A program made the translations under genes and the position numbers. Under the pieces are notes generated by a model. That model ran no database searches. It was not told the origin of the DNA and saw only the letters and a program-made list of their open reading frames with translations. Shown here one piece after another: positions 41,756-50,699 of a DNA stretch of 64,000 bases (positions within the stretch are counted from its first letter, which is position 1; every line of letters begins with the position of its first letter). This DNA comes from Exiguobacterium sp. RIT594 (lineage in GTDB: Bacteria; Bacillota; Bacilli; Exiguobacteriales; Exiguobacteriaceae). The DNA is taken from assembly GCF_003339585.1 (NCBI RefSeq), contig NZ_QPKF01000004.1:1-64000 (forward strand). The letters are read 5' to 3'.

Positions 41756-43384
41756 TTATGTCTCCTTTAGTTGTAATAATCGTGCGCGTAATTGAGGATT
41801 GGTTGCGTACAGATAAAGCCCTTTGACGCCACGCTTCAACAGGATGTTCAGGGAGTTCAAAATGATTTCTTCCTTGGCACGTTCGTTTTCTGACCGACTC
41901 AAGTCTTGGCGGGAAACAAATGCTCCGGTGTCTTTATATGACGTTGGATCGAGCTTCAATTGTTGAGTTGTTTCATCATACTGAATCGACGGACCGAGGA
42001 CGACACCGACGTAGTTTAAATCAAAGCCTTGAATGGTATAGATCGACCCAACTTCTTGAATCGTTTCCGGTTGTTCTGCCCATGTTGTATGGGGATAAGT
42101 ACGATTCCACGGAAGGTTGATTCCGCCTTCGTCAACAAAGTAGTCGGCCCCATCTTTTTTATGCAGGTAGTCAAACGTCGAGACGATTCGGGATAGTCCG
42201 TGCTGTTCGTTTTTCGAGAAAATCGCCTGCTTAAAGACTTCCGGGTCCTCGAAGATCTGTAAATCATAATTTGAATCACTCGGAATCGGTAAGAGCTCGC
42301 GTTCTACCAGCCGATTGATCCAGTGCAATGTCTGCGGACTCGCTTGCATCCGGAATTGATTGGATAATTGCAGCGTCTTTGTCGAAAAAGGACCGACGAT
42401 GTCTTGCAATGTCATACGTCCCCAGTGACTTTTAATCTTGAGGACCTGTTTCGGATCAAAGATCAGAATCGTGATTTTACTGCGTGTAATGATTTCATGT
42501 AGTTGATTTTGTTGGTGGAAATTGTTGTAGGCATCTTCTTTTGTAAGTAACAGATGGGCTTCGTCCACGAGCACGATGTCAGCAGTCCGCTTTTGTTTAT
42601 CTAATGTATTTAAGAAGGGGGTTGGCTTTTGAAACTGCTTTTTCTTTAAGTTTGGTAGACTGCCGGCAATCGATTTATACGTCTTGAGCATTTCGCCGTG
42701 GTTGACGAGCAGATAGTTATCTGTCTGATGCAGTGCGGAATCTGTTTCTTTCGATAAATCCTGAATCGTATTGAACAAGGAGCTGAGTAAGACACTTTTT
42801 CCTGTTCCGGCGTCGCCTTCAACAATAAAAACATGGTGCCCCGTTTCGGTGATTTTGGTTTTACAAAATTTTAAGATTTCCTCTTTGACCTCCAGTTGTT
42901 GCTCAGACAATTCACGAAACGGAGAGAGTTTGTAGACGTCTTTGTTTCGTAACTGATCGAGTGTTCCTTCCGCAATTTGCTCCTCGCGTAACTGTTGCCA
43001 AATGTTTTCAAAAACCGTCTCATTGAAAAAATTTTTTCGGAAATAGTTGTGCATCTGACGGGAGACGGTTTGGCTGACATTTTGCAATGTATAGCGACCA
43101 TCCGCAATTAAAAAGTTAATCAAATTGGATTCGATATTGTAAGTAGCCGATTGGTTAAACTGTTCATGCCCAATTAAAATCGATTCGTCGAGCTGCTTCC
43201 GACGAGGATCTTTTAAATGGGCTTTTAACCGTTGATTTTTTTGAACTGTTTGTCCGACGTAAGCTTGTGCTTTTGACCGATTATACAACAGATAAACGAT
43301 TGGATAATTGTCTATGTAGAGCGTTCGACTACGCGTTAAATCAGCGTAGTTAAACCGGTACTTTTCAAAATAAAGTTTCTCCAA
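41756..43384 (-). CDS. GIY-YIG nuclease-like/DUF2075 helicase fusion
   Basis: The 542-residue protein starts with a GIY-YIG-like segment (NYPIVYLLYN ... AYVGQTVQ) near residues 27-45. A linker leads to a DUF2075 P-loop ATPase: Walker A GDAGTGKSVLL near residue 190, VDEAHLLLTKED, IFDPKQV, LSNQFRMQ and a C-terminal EVGSIYTIQGFDLNYVGVV. DUF2075 proteins are helicase-like and common in defence regions. Start at TTG 43384 is the best in-frame choice but has no close ribosome site, so the true start is uncertain. The pair with MazG-like protein suggests a nucleic-acid/nucleotide defence unit. Confidence 0.82.
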   Translation of the reverse strand: MEKLYFEKYRFNYADLTRSRTLYIDNYPIVYLLYNRSKAQAYVGQTVQKNQRLKAHLKDPRRKQLDESILIGHEQFNQSATYNIESNLINFLIADGRYTLQNVSQTVSRQMHNYFRKNFFNETVFENIWQQLREEQIAEGTLDQLRNKDVYKLSPFRELSEQQLEVKEEILKFCKTKITETGHHVFIVEGDAGTGKSVLLSSLFNTIQDLSKETDSALHQTDNYLLVNHGEMLKTYKSIAGSLPNLKKKQFQKPTPFLNTLDKQKRTADIVLVDEAHLLLTKEDAYNNFHQQNQLHEIITRSKITILIFDPKQVLKIKSHWGRMTLQDIVGPFSTKTLQLSNQFRMQASPQTLHWINRLVERELLPIPSDSNYDLQIFEDPEVFKQAIFSKNEQHGLSRIVSTFDYLHKKDGADYFVDEGGINLPWNRTYPHTTWAEQPETIQEVGSIYTIQGFDLNYVGVVLGPSIQYDETTQQLKLDPTSYKDTGAFVSRQDLSRSENERAKEEIILNSLNILLKRGVKGLYLYATNPQLRARLLQLKET

Positions 43385-43563
43385 AACATGTGTCCATCCT
43401 TCCAGTGACGTTACAAGGTATGTAAAAAGTAGTTCTTATTAAATATAGCATGATGAATGAATAATTGTTATTTAAAGGGAATTTGGTTGGGCTTATCCTG
43501 AATATACTAGGTTATTTACTTTAAAATGTTTATTTGAGAAGGGGGATGAAGCATGAAAATCTG

Positions 43564-43971
43564 TCAGTCTTCCAACTGGATAACAATCTGTGCAAATGTT
43601 AAGAAATCATCTATGTGCTTCTCTAAAATAGCCTGGAGAATATTTAAATCAAGTGACGGGTAGTCATGGATTGCGATAGTACAAAATCCCATCATATTCA
43701 TTAGGCTAGTAGATATGGAAGAATTGATAAAGTGTGCTTTCTCTAATAGTTTAAGTCCATCCTGACTCGCTTTAGGTAATCCCAGTTTTCGTGTACTTAC
43801 AACATACATCGCCATATCAATAGAAGCTTGGCATATCCGTTGCAAATTTAAGATGATGCTATCTTGTCTGGTTAAATCACTTAAATTTTTGGAGTCATTA
43901 TTGTAGACTTCGTTCATTCTAATGATGCAACGTTTGATTGTCGCTTGTTTTTGTAAAAGGATCTCGTTCAT
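43564..43971 (-). CDS. HepT-like protein (DUF86) lacking the motif arginine
   Basis: The 135-residue helical protein resembles HepT toxins: SLMNMMGFCTIAIHDYPSLD. The HepT RNase motif is R-x4-H-x-Y. Here the R position is Cys (FCTIAIHDY), while His and Tyr remain. HepT is normally paired with the nucleotidyltransferase MntA, which modifies the Tyr. No such gene is found next to it: upstream there is a repeat and a VOC gene, downstream the DUF2075 gene. Start: ATG 43971 after GGAGGTG. It may be an inactive toxin relic or a protein with another role. Confidence 0.7.
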   Translation of the reverse strand: MNEILLQKQATIKRCIIRMNEVYNNDSKNLSDLTRQDSIILNLQRICQASIDMAMYVVSTRKLGLPKASQDGLKLLEKAHFINSSISTSLMNMMGFCTIAIHDYPSLDLNILQAILEKHIDDFLTFAQIVIQLED

Positions 43972-44061
43972 TTCTTGAGACACCTCCTTTCTTACACAGT
44001 AGATAATGGGACATCTGATTTTAACCATTCTATAACATCGTGAAAAAAATCGGTATGATCT

Positions 44062-44105
44062 AAAAAAAAGTAAAATCCGACGAAATCCGTCAGATCTTAC
44101 TTTTT
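44062..44105. terminator. Terminator downstream of the VOC gene
   Basis: AAGTAA(A)ATC(C)GACG and CGTCAGATCTTACTT form a stem with a few G-T pairs, flanked by A8 and T5. On the minus strand it would end the VOC transcript about 165 nt past its stop, leaving the repeat in the 3' RNA. Confidence 0.65.
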
Positions 44106-44114
44106 ATCAAGAAT

Positions 44115-44243
44115 GCATACCCGTCACTCGACTCCTGCAGGAAAAAGCGCAGGGATCTGCGCTGTCAGAGGCAAACAAGACCCGAGTCCGTGTCCGGAGG
44201 ACAAAGGAGGCGCGGCTTGTGCCTCGCCTGAGGAAAGCGAGTG
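44115..44243 (+). repeat. Interspersed structured repeat, copy 2
   Basis: It shares the terminal CACTCG/CGAGTG, TGCAGGAAAAA, CAAGACCCG, CGCGGCTTG and GCCTGAGGAAAGCGAGTG blocks with the element at 9340-9446 (reverse orientation), but is 22 bp longer. As with copy 1 it lies between a gene's stop and its terminator, and in the same orientation relative to that gene's transcript. Internal inverted parts (AGCGC ... GCGCT) suggest a folded RNA. Confidence 0.7.
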
Positions 44244-44270
44244 AAAGGGGAAGCATGACGTAGCGAGCAC

Positions 44271-44699
44271 TTATGCTGTCACTTCACTGACTTCGTGATT
44301 GAGCTGCCACTGCACACCAAACGGATCTTCGACGATGCCGTAGGCTTCACTCCAAAACGTTTTTTGGATCGGCATGATGACATTGCCATCTTGCGCCAGC
44401 TTATCGAATGTCTCGTGAATGACTTGGACGTCCGACAGATGCAGAGCCAGCGTGACGTTTTGTCCGATCGTCACCGGATCGTGCGGCATGGCGTCGGAAA
44501 ACATGACGCGTGTACCATGAACAATCAATTGTGAATGCAGGACAAGCGATTGGACGTCTGGTGCGAACGGTTGACCGTCCGGACCATTGCCGGGACCAAA
44601 CTCCATGATGTCGGGGATGTCCTGACCAAAGATGTTGGCATAATAATGGATCGCCTCACGGGTATTGCCATTGAACACAAGGTAGGGAGTAATCGGCAT
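44271..44699 (-). CDS. VOC-family protein (PhnB-like)
   Basis: The 142-residue protein matches PhnB/glyoxalase-like proteins: PYLVFNGNTREAIHYYANIF, MFSDAMPHDPVTIGQNVTLAL and WSEAYGIVEDPFGVQWQLNH. The fold binds a metal; the substrate is not known. Start: ATG 44699 after AGAGGAG; the frame continues upstream without a ribosome site. Confidence 0.88.
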   Translation of the reverse strand: MPITPYLVFNGNTREAIHYYANIFGQDIPDIMEFGPGNGPDGQPFAPDVQSLVLHSQLIVHGTRVMFSDAMPHDPVTIGQNVTLALHLSDVQVIHETFDKLAQDGNVIMPIQKTFWSEAYGIVEDPFGVQWQLNHEVSEVTA

Positions 44700-44842
44700 A
44701 TAGATGCTCCTCTCAATTTTAAGCACGATTGGCTGATACTTATATTATACCAAACATTTGTTCTTATTTAAAGGTTTGTGGGATGAAATATGAAAGCGGT
44801 ATCATTTATTTTGCGAATTCCGATTAAATTCTAAAAAAATGG

Positions 44843-44871
44843 TTGTATCTTTCCAAATCGCAGTCTATACT
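44843..44871 (+). promoter_or_regulatory. Promoter of the LacI-family regulator gene
   Basis: TTGTAT and TATACT with 17 bp between them. The first operator lies 8 bp downstream of the -10, so bound repressor would block initiation. Confidence 0.6.
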
Positions 44872-44879
44872 AAATTTAT

Positions 44880-44893
44880 CGAAAGCGCTTTCG
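44880..44893. promoter_or_regulatory. LacI-type operator, site 1
   Basis: CGAAAGCGCTTTCG, a perfect 14-bp palindrome with the central CG typical of LacI-family sites, just before the regulator gene. The identical sequence recurs at 46049. CcpA sites look similar, so dual control is possible. Confidence 0.8.
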
Positions 44894-44911
44894 GTGAAAT
44901 GGAGTGGTTAC

Positions 44912-45925
44912 ATGGGTACAATTTATGATTTAGCGAAAATAACCGGTTTTTCGATCACCACGGTCTCAAAAGCCTTAAATAACTATTCCGACGTCAGTGA
45001 GAAGACAAAAGCAAAAATCGTTCAGGCAGCAGCCGATATGGGCTACTTGCCGAACGCCCACGCCCAGTCGCTCTCAACGAAACGGTCCTGGACAATCGGC
45101 GTCATGTTCTCGGAAGCACACGGCGTCGGGATGATGCATCCGTTCTTTAACGCGATCATCGAAAGTTTCCGAAAAGCAACAGAGCAACAAGGTTATGACT
45201 TAATCTTCGCTTCAAGGAATTTACGCAATCGGGACATGAGTTATCTCGAGCATTTCCGGCATCGGGCGGTCGACGGCATCGTCGTCATCTGTTCCGATCA
45301 AATGGACCAACACGTTCAGGAATTGATTCAAAGTACGATTCCAATCGTTGTCGTTGATATGGACAGCACCGATTGTAGTGTCGTCTTCTCGGATAATCTG
45401 ACCGGTGGCGAACTTGCTGTCAATCACTTATACCAGCTCGGTCATCGACTAATCGCCCATATCGCGGGGGATACGACGACTGACGCAGGGTCGGCACGAA
45501 TCGAAGGGTACAAACAAGCAATGGGACATTTAGGATTACCGATTCCTGATGAATATATCGTCAGCGGAGGATTCTTTTCGGTTGAAGAAGGAAAACAGGC
45601 GATGCAAGAGTTACTCGCACTGCCGGAACGACCAACGGCTGTCTTTGTTGCAGGTGACCAAATGGCAATCGGTGCAATCGACGCGATTCATGAAGTCGGT
45701 TTACGGATTCCAGAAGATCTTTCGGTTGTCGGCTATGATGACATCGAACTGGCCAAGTTCATTACACCAAAGCTGACGACGGTCCGGCAAGATACGGACA
45801 CGATCGGGCAGCATGCAGCAAACCTTTTGATTGAACAAATCGTCAACAAAAAGCGGGTCATGACGACGGATATCATTCCGGTCGACTTGATCGTCCGCCA
45901 GTCGACGGGACCTGTCAAAGCATAA
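44912..45925 (+). CDS. LacI-family transcriptional regulator of the beta-glucan locus
   Basis: The 337-residue protein has the LacI helix-turn-helix and hinge: TIYDLAKITGFSITTVSKALNNYSDVSEKTKAKI. The sugar-binding core follows: TIGVMFSEAHGVGM, VVDMDSTDCSVVFSDNLTGG, FVAGDQMAIGAIDA and LSVVGYDDIELAKF. Start: ATG 44912 after GGAGTGG. It stands at the head of the transporter/glucosidase genes, with palindromes both upstream of itself and upstream of the binding-protein gene. It is most likely a repressor released by a beta-glucoside. Confidence 0.92.
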   Translation: MGTIYDLAKITGFSITTVSKALNNYSDVSEKTKAKIVQAAADMGYLPNAHAQSLSTKRSWTIGVMFSEAHGVGMMHPFFNAIIESFRKATEQQGYDLIFASRNLRNRDMSYLEHFRHRAVDGIVVICSDQMDQHVQELIQSTIPIVVVDMDSTDCSVVFSDNLTGGELAVNHLYQLGHRLIAHIAGDTTTDAGSARIEGYKQAMGHLGLPIPDEYIVSGGFFSVEEGKQAMQELLALPERPTAVFVAGDQMAIGAIDAIHEVGLRIPEDLSVVGYDDIELAKFITPKLTTVRQDTDTIGQHAANLLIEQIVNKKRVMTTDIIPVDLIVRQSTGPVKA

Positions 45926-45931
45926 TCACTT

Positions 45932-45986
45932 TTTCGAAATCGCTCTCGCAGGTTGTCTTCGAGAAAACGCGAGAGCGGTTTCGAAA
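45932..45986 (+). terminator. Large hairpin after the regulator gene
   Basis: An 18-bp stem (TTTCGAAATCGCTCTCGC with GCGAGAGCGGTTTCGAAA, one G-T) closes a 19-base loop; AT-rich sequence with a T run follows at 45997. It likely ends the regulator transcript. Confidence 0.65.
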
Positions 45987-46013
45987 TCCATACTATATTT
46001 TTTTGTACGTTTC

Positions 46014-46027
46014 CGAAAGGGCTTTCG
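46014..46027. promoter_or_regulatory. LacI-type operator, site 2
   Basis: CGAAAGGGCTTTCG differs from sites 1 and 3 at one inner base. It lies 35 bp upstream of site 3. Confidence 0.65.
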
Positions 46028-46048
46028 GAACTTTTTTCAGACCATTTA

Positions 46049-46062
46049 CGAAAGCGCTTTCG
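46049..46062. promoter_or_regulatory. LacI-type operator, site 3
   Basis: CGAAAGCGCTTTCG, identical to site 1, about 70 bp upstream of the binding-protein start. Sites 2 and 3 are 35 bp apart centre to centre, and site 1 is about 1.2 kb upstream. Confidence 0.8.
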
Positions 46063-46130
46063 ATATTTTTGAATAATAAATGAGACCGCTTACTTAGGGG
46101 ACTACTAAAACCAGACAAGGATGGGATGAC

Positions 46131-47438
46131 ATGAAGAAGAAGTTTGTCAGCGTATTAACAATCGGCGCATTAACAGCAAGCGTTTTAGCAGGATGTTCAG
46201 GCGGCGAAGAGGAAAAAACGAGCGGCGGCAAGGAAGTTCTTAAAATCTGGTCGTTTACGGATGAGTTAAAAGAACCAATCAAAAAGTTCGAAGAGAAAAA
46301 CGGTGTCAAAGTCGAATTGACGATTGTTCCGATCGCGGATTACCCGACAAAATTAAAACCGGCACTTGAGAGCGGCGTCGGTGCACCGGATATCTTCACA
46401 GGTGAGATTGCCTTCTTAAAACAATGGGTCGATGCCGGCTACTGGGCAAACCTCTCGGAAAAACCGTTTAACGCAGGCGAAGTCAAAGATGATTATATCC
46501 CGTACGTCTATGACATGGGGAAAGACAAAGACGGTAACGTTCGTGCCTTGTCATGGCAAACGACACCAGGTGGCGTCTACTACAAACGAAGCATCGCGAA
46601 AAAAGTTCTCGGCACAGATGATCCAAAAGAAATCGGTGCGATGATGAACTCGATGGACGGCGTCTTCGAAGTCGCTGAGAAGATGAAAGGCAAAGGCTAC
46701 AAAATGTTCCCGGACGAAGGATCGATCCGCTGGTTCGCACAAGGAAATGAGCCGGAAGCCTGGGTCAACGACAAACAGGAACTCGTCGTGACGGAAGACA
46801 AGAAAAACTACATGGATTACGCAAAAGAATTACGGACAAAACAATACACAGCACTTGCGCCGGAATGGTCTCCATCATGGTTCGCCGGAATGGATAAACC
46901 GGTCAAAGTCAAAGAAAACGGCAAAGAAACTGAAACAGAAATCTTCTCATATGTCCTTCCGACATGGGGCTTACACAGTGTCTTAAAAGAAAACGCGAAG
47001 AAATCAGCCGGTGACTGGGCTGTCACAAGCGGACCGAGCCCATACTTCTGGGGCGGTACTTGGTTAGGAGTCTACAAAGATTCGAAGAAACAAAAGCTTG
47101 CATATGATTTCGTTAAGATGATGACGCAAGACGAAGAGTTCCTGACAGACTGGGCGAAAGAAACAGGCGACGTCCTCGCTTACAAACCGGTTACGGACAA
47201 AATCAAAACCGACTTCAAAGATGAGTTCCTCGGCGGACAGAACAACTACGAGTTCTTCCTTGATCAAGCAGACAAGATCACACCGGGAATCGTGACGAAG
47301 TACGACCAACAGCTCGACACATTGTACGGTGCGTCGGTCATGGAGTATGTCCAAGGCAAAAAATCAAAAGACGAAGCACTTGCTGAATTCTACAAAAAAG
47401 TCAAAAATGCGTATCCGGACGTTAAAGTACCGGAATAA
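46131..47438 (+). CDS. Sugar ABC transporter binding lipoprotein
   Basis: The 435-residue protein has a lipobox (SVLAGCSGG, Cys22) and the MalE-like family-1 pattern: VLKIWSFTDELKEPIKKFEEKNG, GAPDIFTGEIAFLKQW and a Trp-rich binding face (PEWSPSWFAGMD, YFWGGTWLGVY). It binds a sugar outside the cell and hands it to the two permeases downstream. The GH1 and GH16 enzymes suggest beta-1,3-glucan oligosaccharides. No ATPase gene is present; a shared MsmK/MalK-type ATPase elsewhere would be needed. Confidence 0.92.
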   Translation: MKKKFVSVLTIGALTASVLAGCSGGEEEKTSGGKEVLKIWSFTDELKEPIKKFEEKNGVKVELTIVPIADYPTKLKPALESGVGAPDIFTGEIAFLKQWVDAGYWANLSEKPFNAGEVKDDYIPYVYDMGKDKDGNVRALSWQTTPGGVYYKRSIAKKVLGTDDPKEIGAMMNSMDGVFEVAEKMKGKGYKMFPDEGSIRWFAQGNEPEAWVNDKQELVVTEDKKNYMDYAKELRTKQYTALAPEWSPSWFAGMDKPVKVKENGKETETEIFSYVLPTWGLHSVLKENAKKSAGDWAVTSGPSPYFWGGTWLGVYKDSKKQKLAYDFVKMMTQDEEFLTDWAKETGDVLAYKPVTDKIKTDFKDEFLGGQNNYEFFLDQADKITPGIVTKYDQQLDTLYGASVMEYVQGKKSKDEALAEFYKKVKNAYPDVKVPE

Positions 47439-47445
47439 GGAGTCT

Positions 47446-47475
47446 AGGTGGGGCGATCCTCGCTTCACCTTTTCT
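47446..47475 (+). terminator. Stem-loop between binding-protein and permease genes
   Basis: An 11-bp stem AGGTGGGGCGA / TCGCTTCACCT with two G-T pairs, followed by TTTTC. Such loops protect the upstream message or partly stop transcription, giving more binding protein than permease. Confidence 0.6.
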
Positions 47476-47498
47476 TATTTAAGAAAGGGGTTTGACCT

Positions 47499-48395
47499 GT
47501 GAAAAAACTCGACCGCCATGGTTATCTGTTCATCGCACCGTTCTGGATCGTCTTCTTGATCTTCAGCATCTATCCGGTCGCGCTGACGTTCTATTACAGT
47601 TTTACGAACTACACAGGCGCAGAAGGCGAACAACTCGTCGGACTCGCGAACTATACGCGTTTGCTCGGAGATACGTACTTCATTGAAGCATTCTTCAATA
47701 CGATCAAGATTTGGGGACTGAATTTCATCCTGCAAATCGGCGGAGCGTTGATGCTCGCCTTACTGTTCTCGGATTTACAGCTCAAGCTCAAGGGTCTCGC
47801 CTTTTTCCGCGCGACATTCTACTTGCCGAACTTGATTACGATCAGCTCGGTTGCCTTGCTGTTCGGTATCCTGCTCGACTGGCAGCACGGTTCACTGAAC
47901 ATGATGCTGATGAAAATCGGTTTGATTTCCGAGCCAATCAACTGGTTGACACAACCGGTTACGGCACAAATTTCCGTCTCCCTCATCCTGACCTGGATGT
48001 GGCTCGGTCACTCGTTCATCGTCGTCATGGCCGGCGTATCCGGCATCTCGAAGGATTATTTCGAAGCGGCACTGATTGACGGTGCGACACGCTGGCAAAT
48101 CTTCTCGCGGATTACGTTGCCGCTCTTAAAACCGATACTGCTCTACATCATGATCACGTCACTGATCGGCGGACTGCAATTGTTCGATTTACCGATGTTG
48201 ATCACGGACGGTGTCGGTGCGCCGGATGGTGCCCTGAACACGATGGTGCTTTATCTCTACAACCAAGCCTTTAAGTACAACAACTATGGCTACGCCGCTG
48301 CTGTCGCATACGGATTGTTTGCCATCACGCTCGTCTTTTCAATTATCGTCTTCAAAGGGATGTTCCGAAAAGAACGTTCACCGAAAGGAGCCTGA
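47499..48395 (+). CDS. Sugar ABC transporter permease (MalF-like)
   Basis: The 298-residue protein has six helices, starting YLFIAPFWIVFLIFSIYPVALTFYYSFTNY. The EAA loop, which contacts the ATPase, is FEAALIDGATRWQIFSRITLPLLKP. GAAAGGGG precedes the start. It pairs with the following permease, 3 bp away. Confidence 0.93.
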   Translation: MKKLDRHGYLFIAPFWIVFLIFSIYPVALTFYYSFTNYTGAEGEQLVGLANYTRLLGDTYFIEAFFNTIKIWGLNFILQIGGALMLALLFSDLQLKLKGLAFFRATFYLPNLITISSVALLFGILLDWQHGSLNMMLMKIGLISEPINWLTQPVTAQISVSLILTWMWLGHSFIVVMAGVSGISKDYFEAALIDGATRWQIFSRITLPLLKPILLYIMITSLIGGLQLFDLPMLITDGVGAPDGALNTMVLYLYNQAFKYNNYGYAAAVAYGLFAITLVFSIIVFKGMFRKERSPKGA

Positions 48396-48398
48396 CCG

Positions 48399-49322
48399 AT
48401 GGAACGAAATGCAGAAGCACGTCGGATCGTGCCACAAACGGAGGATCAACCGGATCGTTCAGAACGTCCGCTGAAGTTGACGCCGCCGCCGAAACAGAAA
48501 AAAGCCTGGTTCGGCAAGAGTGTCATCTATATCGCGCTCATCGCGTTGACAATCGCCTGTATCATTCCGTTCTTGATGATGATCATTAACGCGACCCGCT
48601 CGAACGAAGAAGTGTTATCCGGTTTCTCATTGATTCCAGGCAACTCGCTCGCTGAAAACTATGCCGCCTTAAGTTCATACGTCAACATCTGGTCCGGCTT
48701 TAAAAACAGTCTCATCATCGCCGTTCTCGTGACCGTCTTATCGGGTTACTTCTCGGCGATGACAGCATTCGGATTTGCGTTTTACCAGTTCAAAGGAAAA
48801 AACGTCCTGTTCGTCTTCATGCTCGTCATGATGATGATTCCGGGCCAACTCGGATTGATCGGATTTTACGAACTCAGCAAGAACTTAGGACTGCTCGACA
48901 GCTTCATCCCGTTGATCGTTCCGGCGATTGCTAGTCCGTTCACGGTGTTCTTCGTCCGTCAGTATTTACAGACGGTCATGCACCCGAGTTTGATTGAAGC
49001 AGCACGGATGGATGGTGCGAGCGAAATGCGTATCTTCCACACGATTGCCTTGCCGATGATGATGCCAGCGATCGCAACGATGTCGATCTTTACGTTCATC
49101 GGTTCATGGAACAACTACATCATGCCGCTCGTCCTGCTGTTCTCACCGGAAAAGTATACGTTACCGGTCTTGATGGGCTTCCTCAAAGGATCACAAGTCG
49201 CGGAAAACCTCGGCTCGCTGTATCTCGGAATCGCGATTTCCGTCGTACCGATCATGATCGCCTTCCTGTTCCTCTCGAAATACATCGTCAGCAGCATCTC
49301 AGCTGGTGCCGTCAAAGAATAA
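48399..49322 (+). CDS. Sugar ABC transporter permease (MalG-like)
   Basis: The 307-residue protein has a charged N-terminal extension of about 40 residues, then six helices and the EAA loop LIEAARMDGASEMRIFHTIALPMMMP. GAAAGGAG precedes ATG 48399. Second membrane half of the importer. Confidence 0.93.
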   Translation: MERNAEARRIVPQTEDQPDRSERPLKLTPPPKQKKAWFGKSVIYIALIALTIACIIPFLMMIINATRSNEEVLSGFSLIPGNSLAENYAALSSYVNIWSGFKNSLIIAVLVTVLSGYFSAMTAFGFAFYQFKGKNVLFVFMLVMMMIPGQLGLIGFYELSKNLGLLDSFIPLIVPAIASPFTVFFVRQYLQTVMHPSLIEAARMDGASEMRIFHTIALPMMMPAIATMSIFTFIGSWNNYIMPLVLLFSPEKYTLPVLMGFLKGSQVAENLGSLYLGIAISVVPIMIAFLFLSKYIVSSISAGAVKE

Positions 49323-49344
49323 ACTATTAAAGGAGCTTACATCT

Positions 49345-50691
49345 ATGAAATTTGCACCGAACTTCGTCTTCGGGACGGCGACGTCCTCGTACCAAATCGA
49401 AGGCGCACACGACGAGGGTGGCCGTACCCCGTCAATCTGGGATACATTCTGCGATACGGACGGAAAAGTTTTCGAAAAGCACAACGGGGATGTCGCTTGC
49501 GACCATTACCACCGGTTTGAAGAAGACATCCAGCACATCAAACAGTTAGGCGTCGACACGTACCGCTTCTCGATTGCCTGGCCACGGATCTTCCCGAGCA
49601 AAGGGCAGTTTAATCCGGAAGGCATGGCGTTTTACAAGACACTCGCTACACGTCTGCAGGAAGAAGGCATCAAACCGGCTGTCACACTCTACCACTGGGA
49701 TCTTCCGGTCTGGGCGTACGACGAAGGCGGCTGGGTCAACCGTGACTCGGTCGACTGGTTCCTCGACTTCGCCCGTGTCTGCTTCGAAGAGCTCGACGGG
49801 ATCGTCGACTCATGGATCACGCACAACGAACCATGGTGTGCCGGCTTCTTGAGCTATCACCTCGGACAACACGCGCCGGGACATACGGATATGAACGAAG
49901 CCGTCCGTGCCGTCCACCACATGCTGTTGTCACACGGAAAAGCCGTTGAACTGTTGAAAGGGGAATTCCAGTCCACGACACCGATCGGCATCACGCTGAA
50001 CTTGGCACCGAAGTACGCAAAAACGGATTCCGTCAACGATCAGATTGCGATGAACAATGCCGATGGGTATGCGAATCGCTGGTTCCTTGATCCGATCTTC
50101 AAAGGACAATATCCAATCGACATGATGAACCTGTTCTCGAAATACGTTCATACGTACGACTTCATCCAGGCGGGAGACCTCGCGACGATTTCGACGCCAT
50201 GTGATTTCTTCGGGATCAACTTCTACAGCCGGAACCTGGTTGAGTTCAGTGCCGCAAATGATTTCTTACACAAAGACGCGTATTCGGATTACGATAAGAC
50301 CGGCATGGGCTGGGATATCGCTCCAAGTGAGTTCAAAGACCTGATCCGTCGCCTTCGTAACGAATACACGGACTTACCAATCTTTATTACGGAAAATGGC
50401 GCTGCGTTTGACGATCAGCTCGTCGACGGACAGATTCACGATCAAAACCGGATCGATTACGTCGAACAGCATTTGCAAGCCGTGTCTGACCTAAATGAGG
50501 AAGGCATGAACATCGCCGGCTATTATCTCTGGTCGCTGCTCGATAACTTCGAATGGAGTTTCGGCTACGACAAACGATTCGGCATCATCTACGTCGATTT
50601 CGATACACAGGAACGAATCTGGAAAGACAGCGCGCATTGGTATGCGAATGTCATCCGGACGCATAAGGCAGCACTTCCGCAAGAAGCGTAA
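49345..50691 (+). CDS. GH1 beta-glucosidase
   Basis: The 448-residue cytoplasmic enzyme has FVFGTATSSYQIEGA at the start, the acid/base Glu162 in THNEPWC and the nucleophile Glu350 in IFITENGAAF. It ends WSLLDNFEWSFGYDKRFGIIYVDF, a typical GH1 close. It would split imported beta-glucosides or laminari-oligosaccharides to glucose. Start: ATG 49345 after AAAGGAG; the frame upstream lies within the permease gene. Confidence 0.95.
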   Translation: MKFAPNFVFGTATSSYQIEGAHDEGGRTPSIWDTFCDTDGKVFEKHNGDVACDHYHRFEEDIQHIKQLGVDTYRFSIAWPRIFPSKGQFNPEGMAFYKTLATRLQEEGIKPAVTLYHWDLPVWAYDEGGWVNRDSVDWFLDFARVCFEELDGIVDSWITHNEPWCAGFLSYHLGQHAPGHTDMNEAVRAVHHMLLSHGKAVELLKGEFQSTTPIGITLNLAPKYAKTDSVNDQIAMNNADGYANRWFLDPIFKGQYPIDMMNLFSKYVHTYDFIQAGDLATISTPCDFFGINFYSRNLVEFSAANDFLHKDAYSDYDKTGMGWDIAPSEFKDLIRRLRNEYTDLPIFITENGAAFDDQLVDGQIHDQNRIDYVEQHLQAVSDLNEEGMNIAGYYLWSLLDNFEWSFGYDKRFGIIYVDFDTQERIWKDSAHWYANVIRTHKAALPQEA

Positions 50692-50699
50692 CGTCGTCG

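Noticed and set aside
42016-42279. Minus-strand frame inside the DUF2075 gene
   Set aside because: Other-frame shadow of a well-supported gene, rich in Arg and Ser, without a start signal.
43554-43665. Short plus-strand frame with a good ribosome site (GGGGGATGAAGC) over the HepT-like gene
   Set aside because: It ends after about 36 codons, has no protein-like features, and lies antisense to a better-supported gene.
44880-46062. Palindromes as CcpA catabolite (cre) sites only
   Set aside because: They fit the loose cre pattern, but identical copies confined to this locus beside a LacI gene favour a dedicated operator; CcpA binding cannot be excluded.
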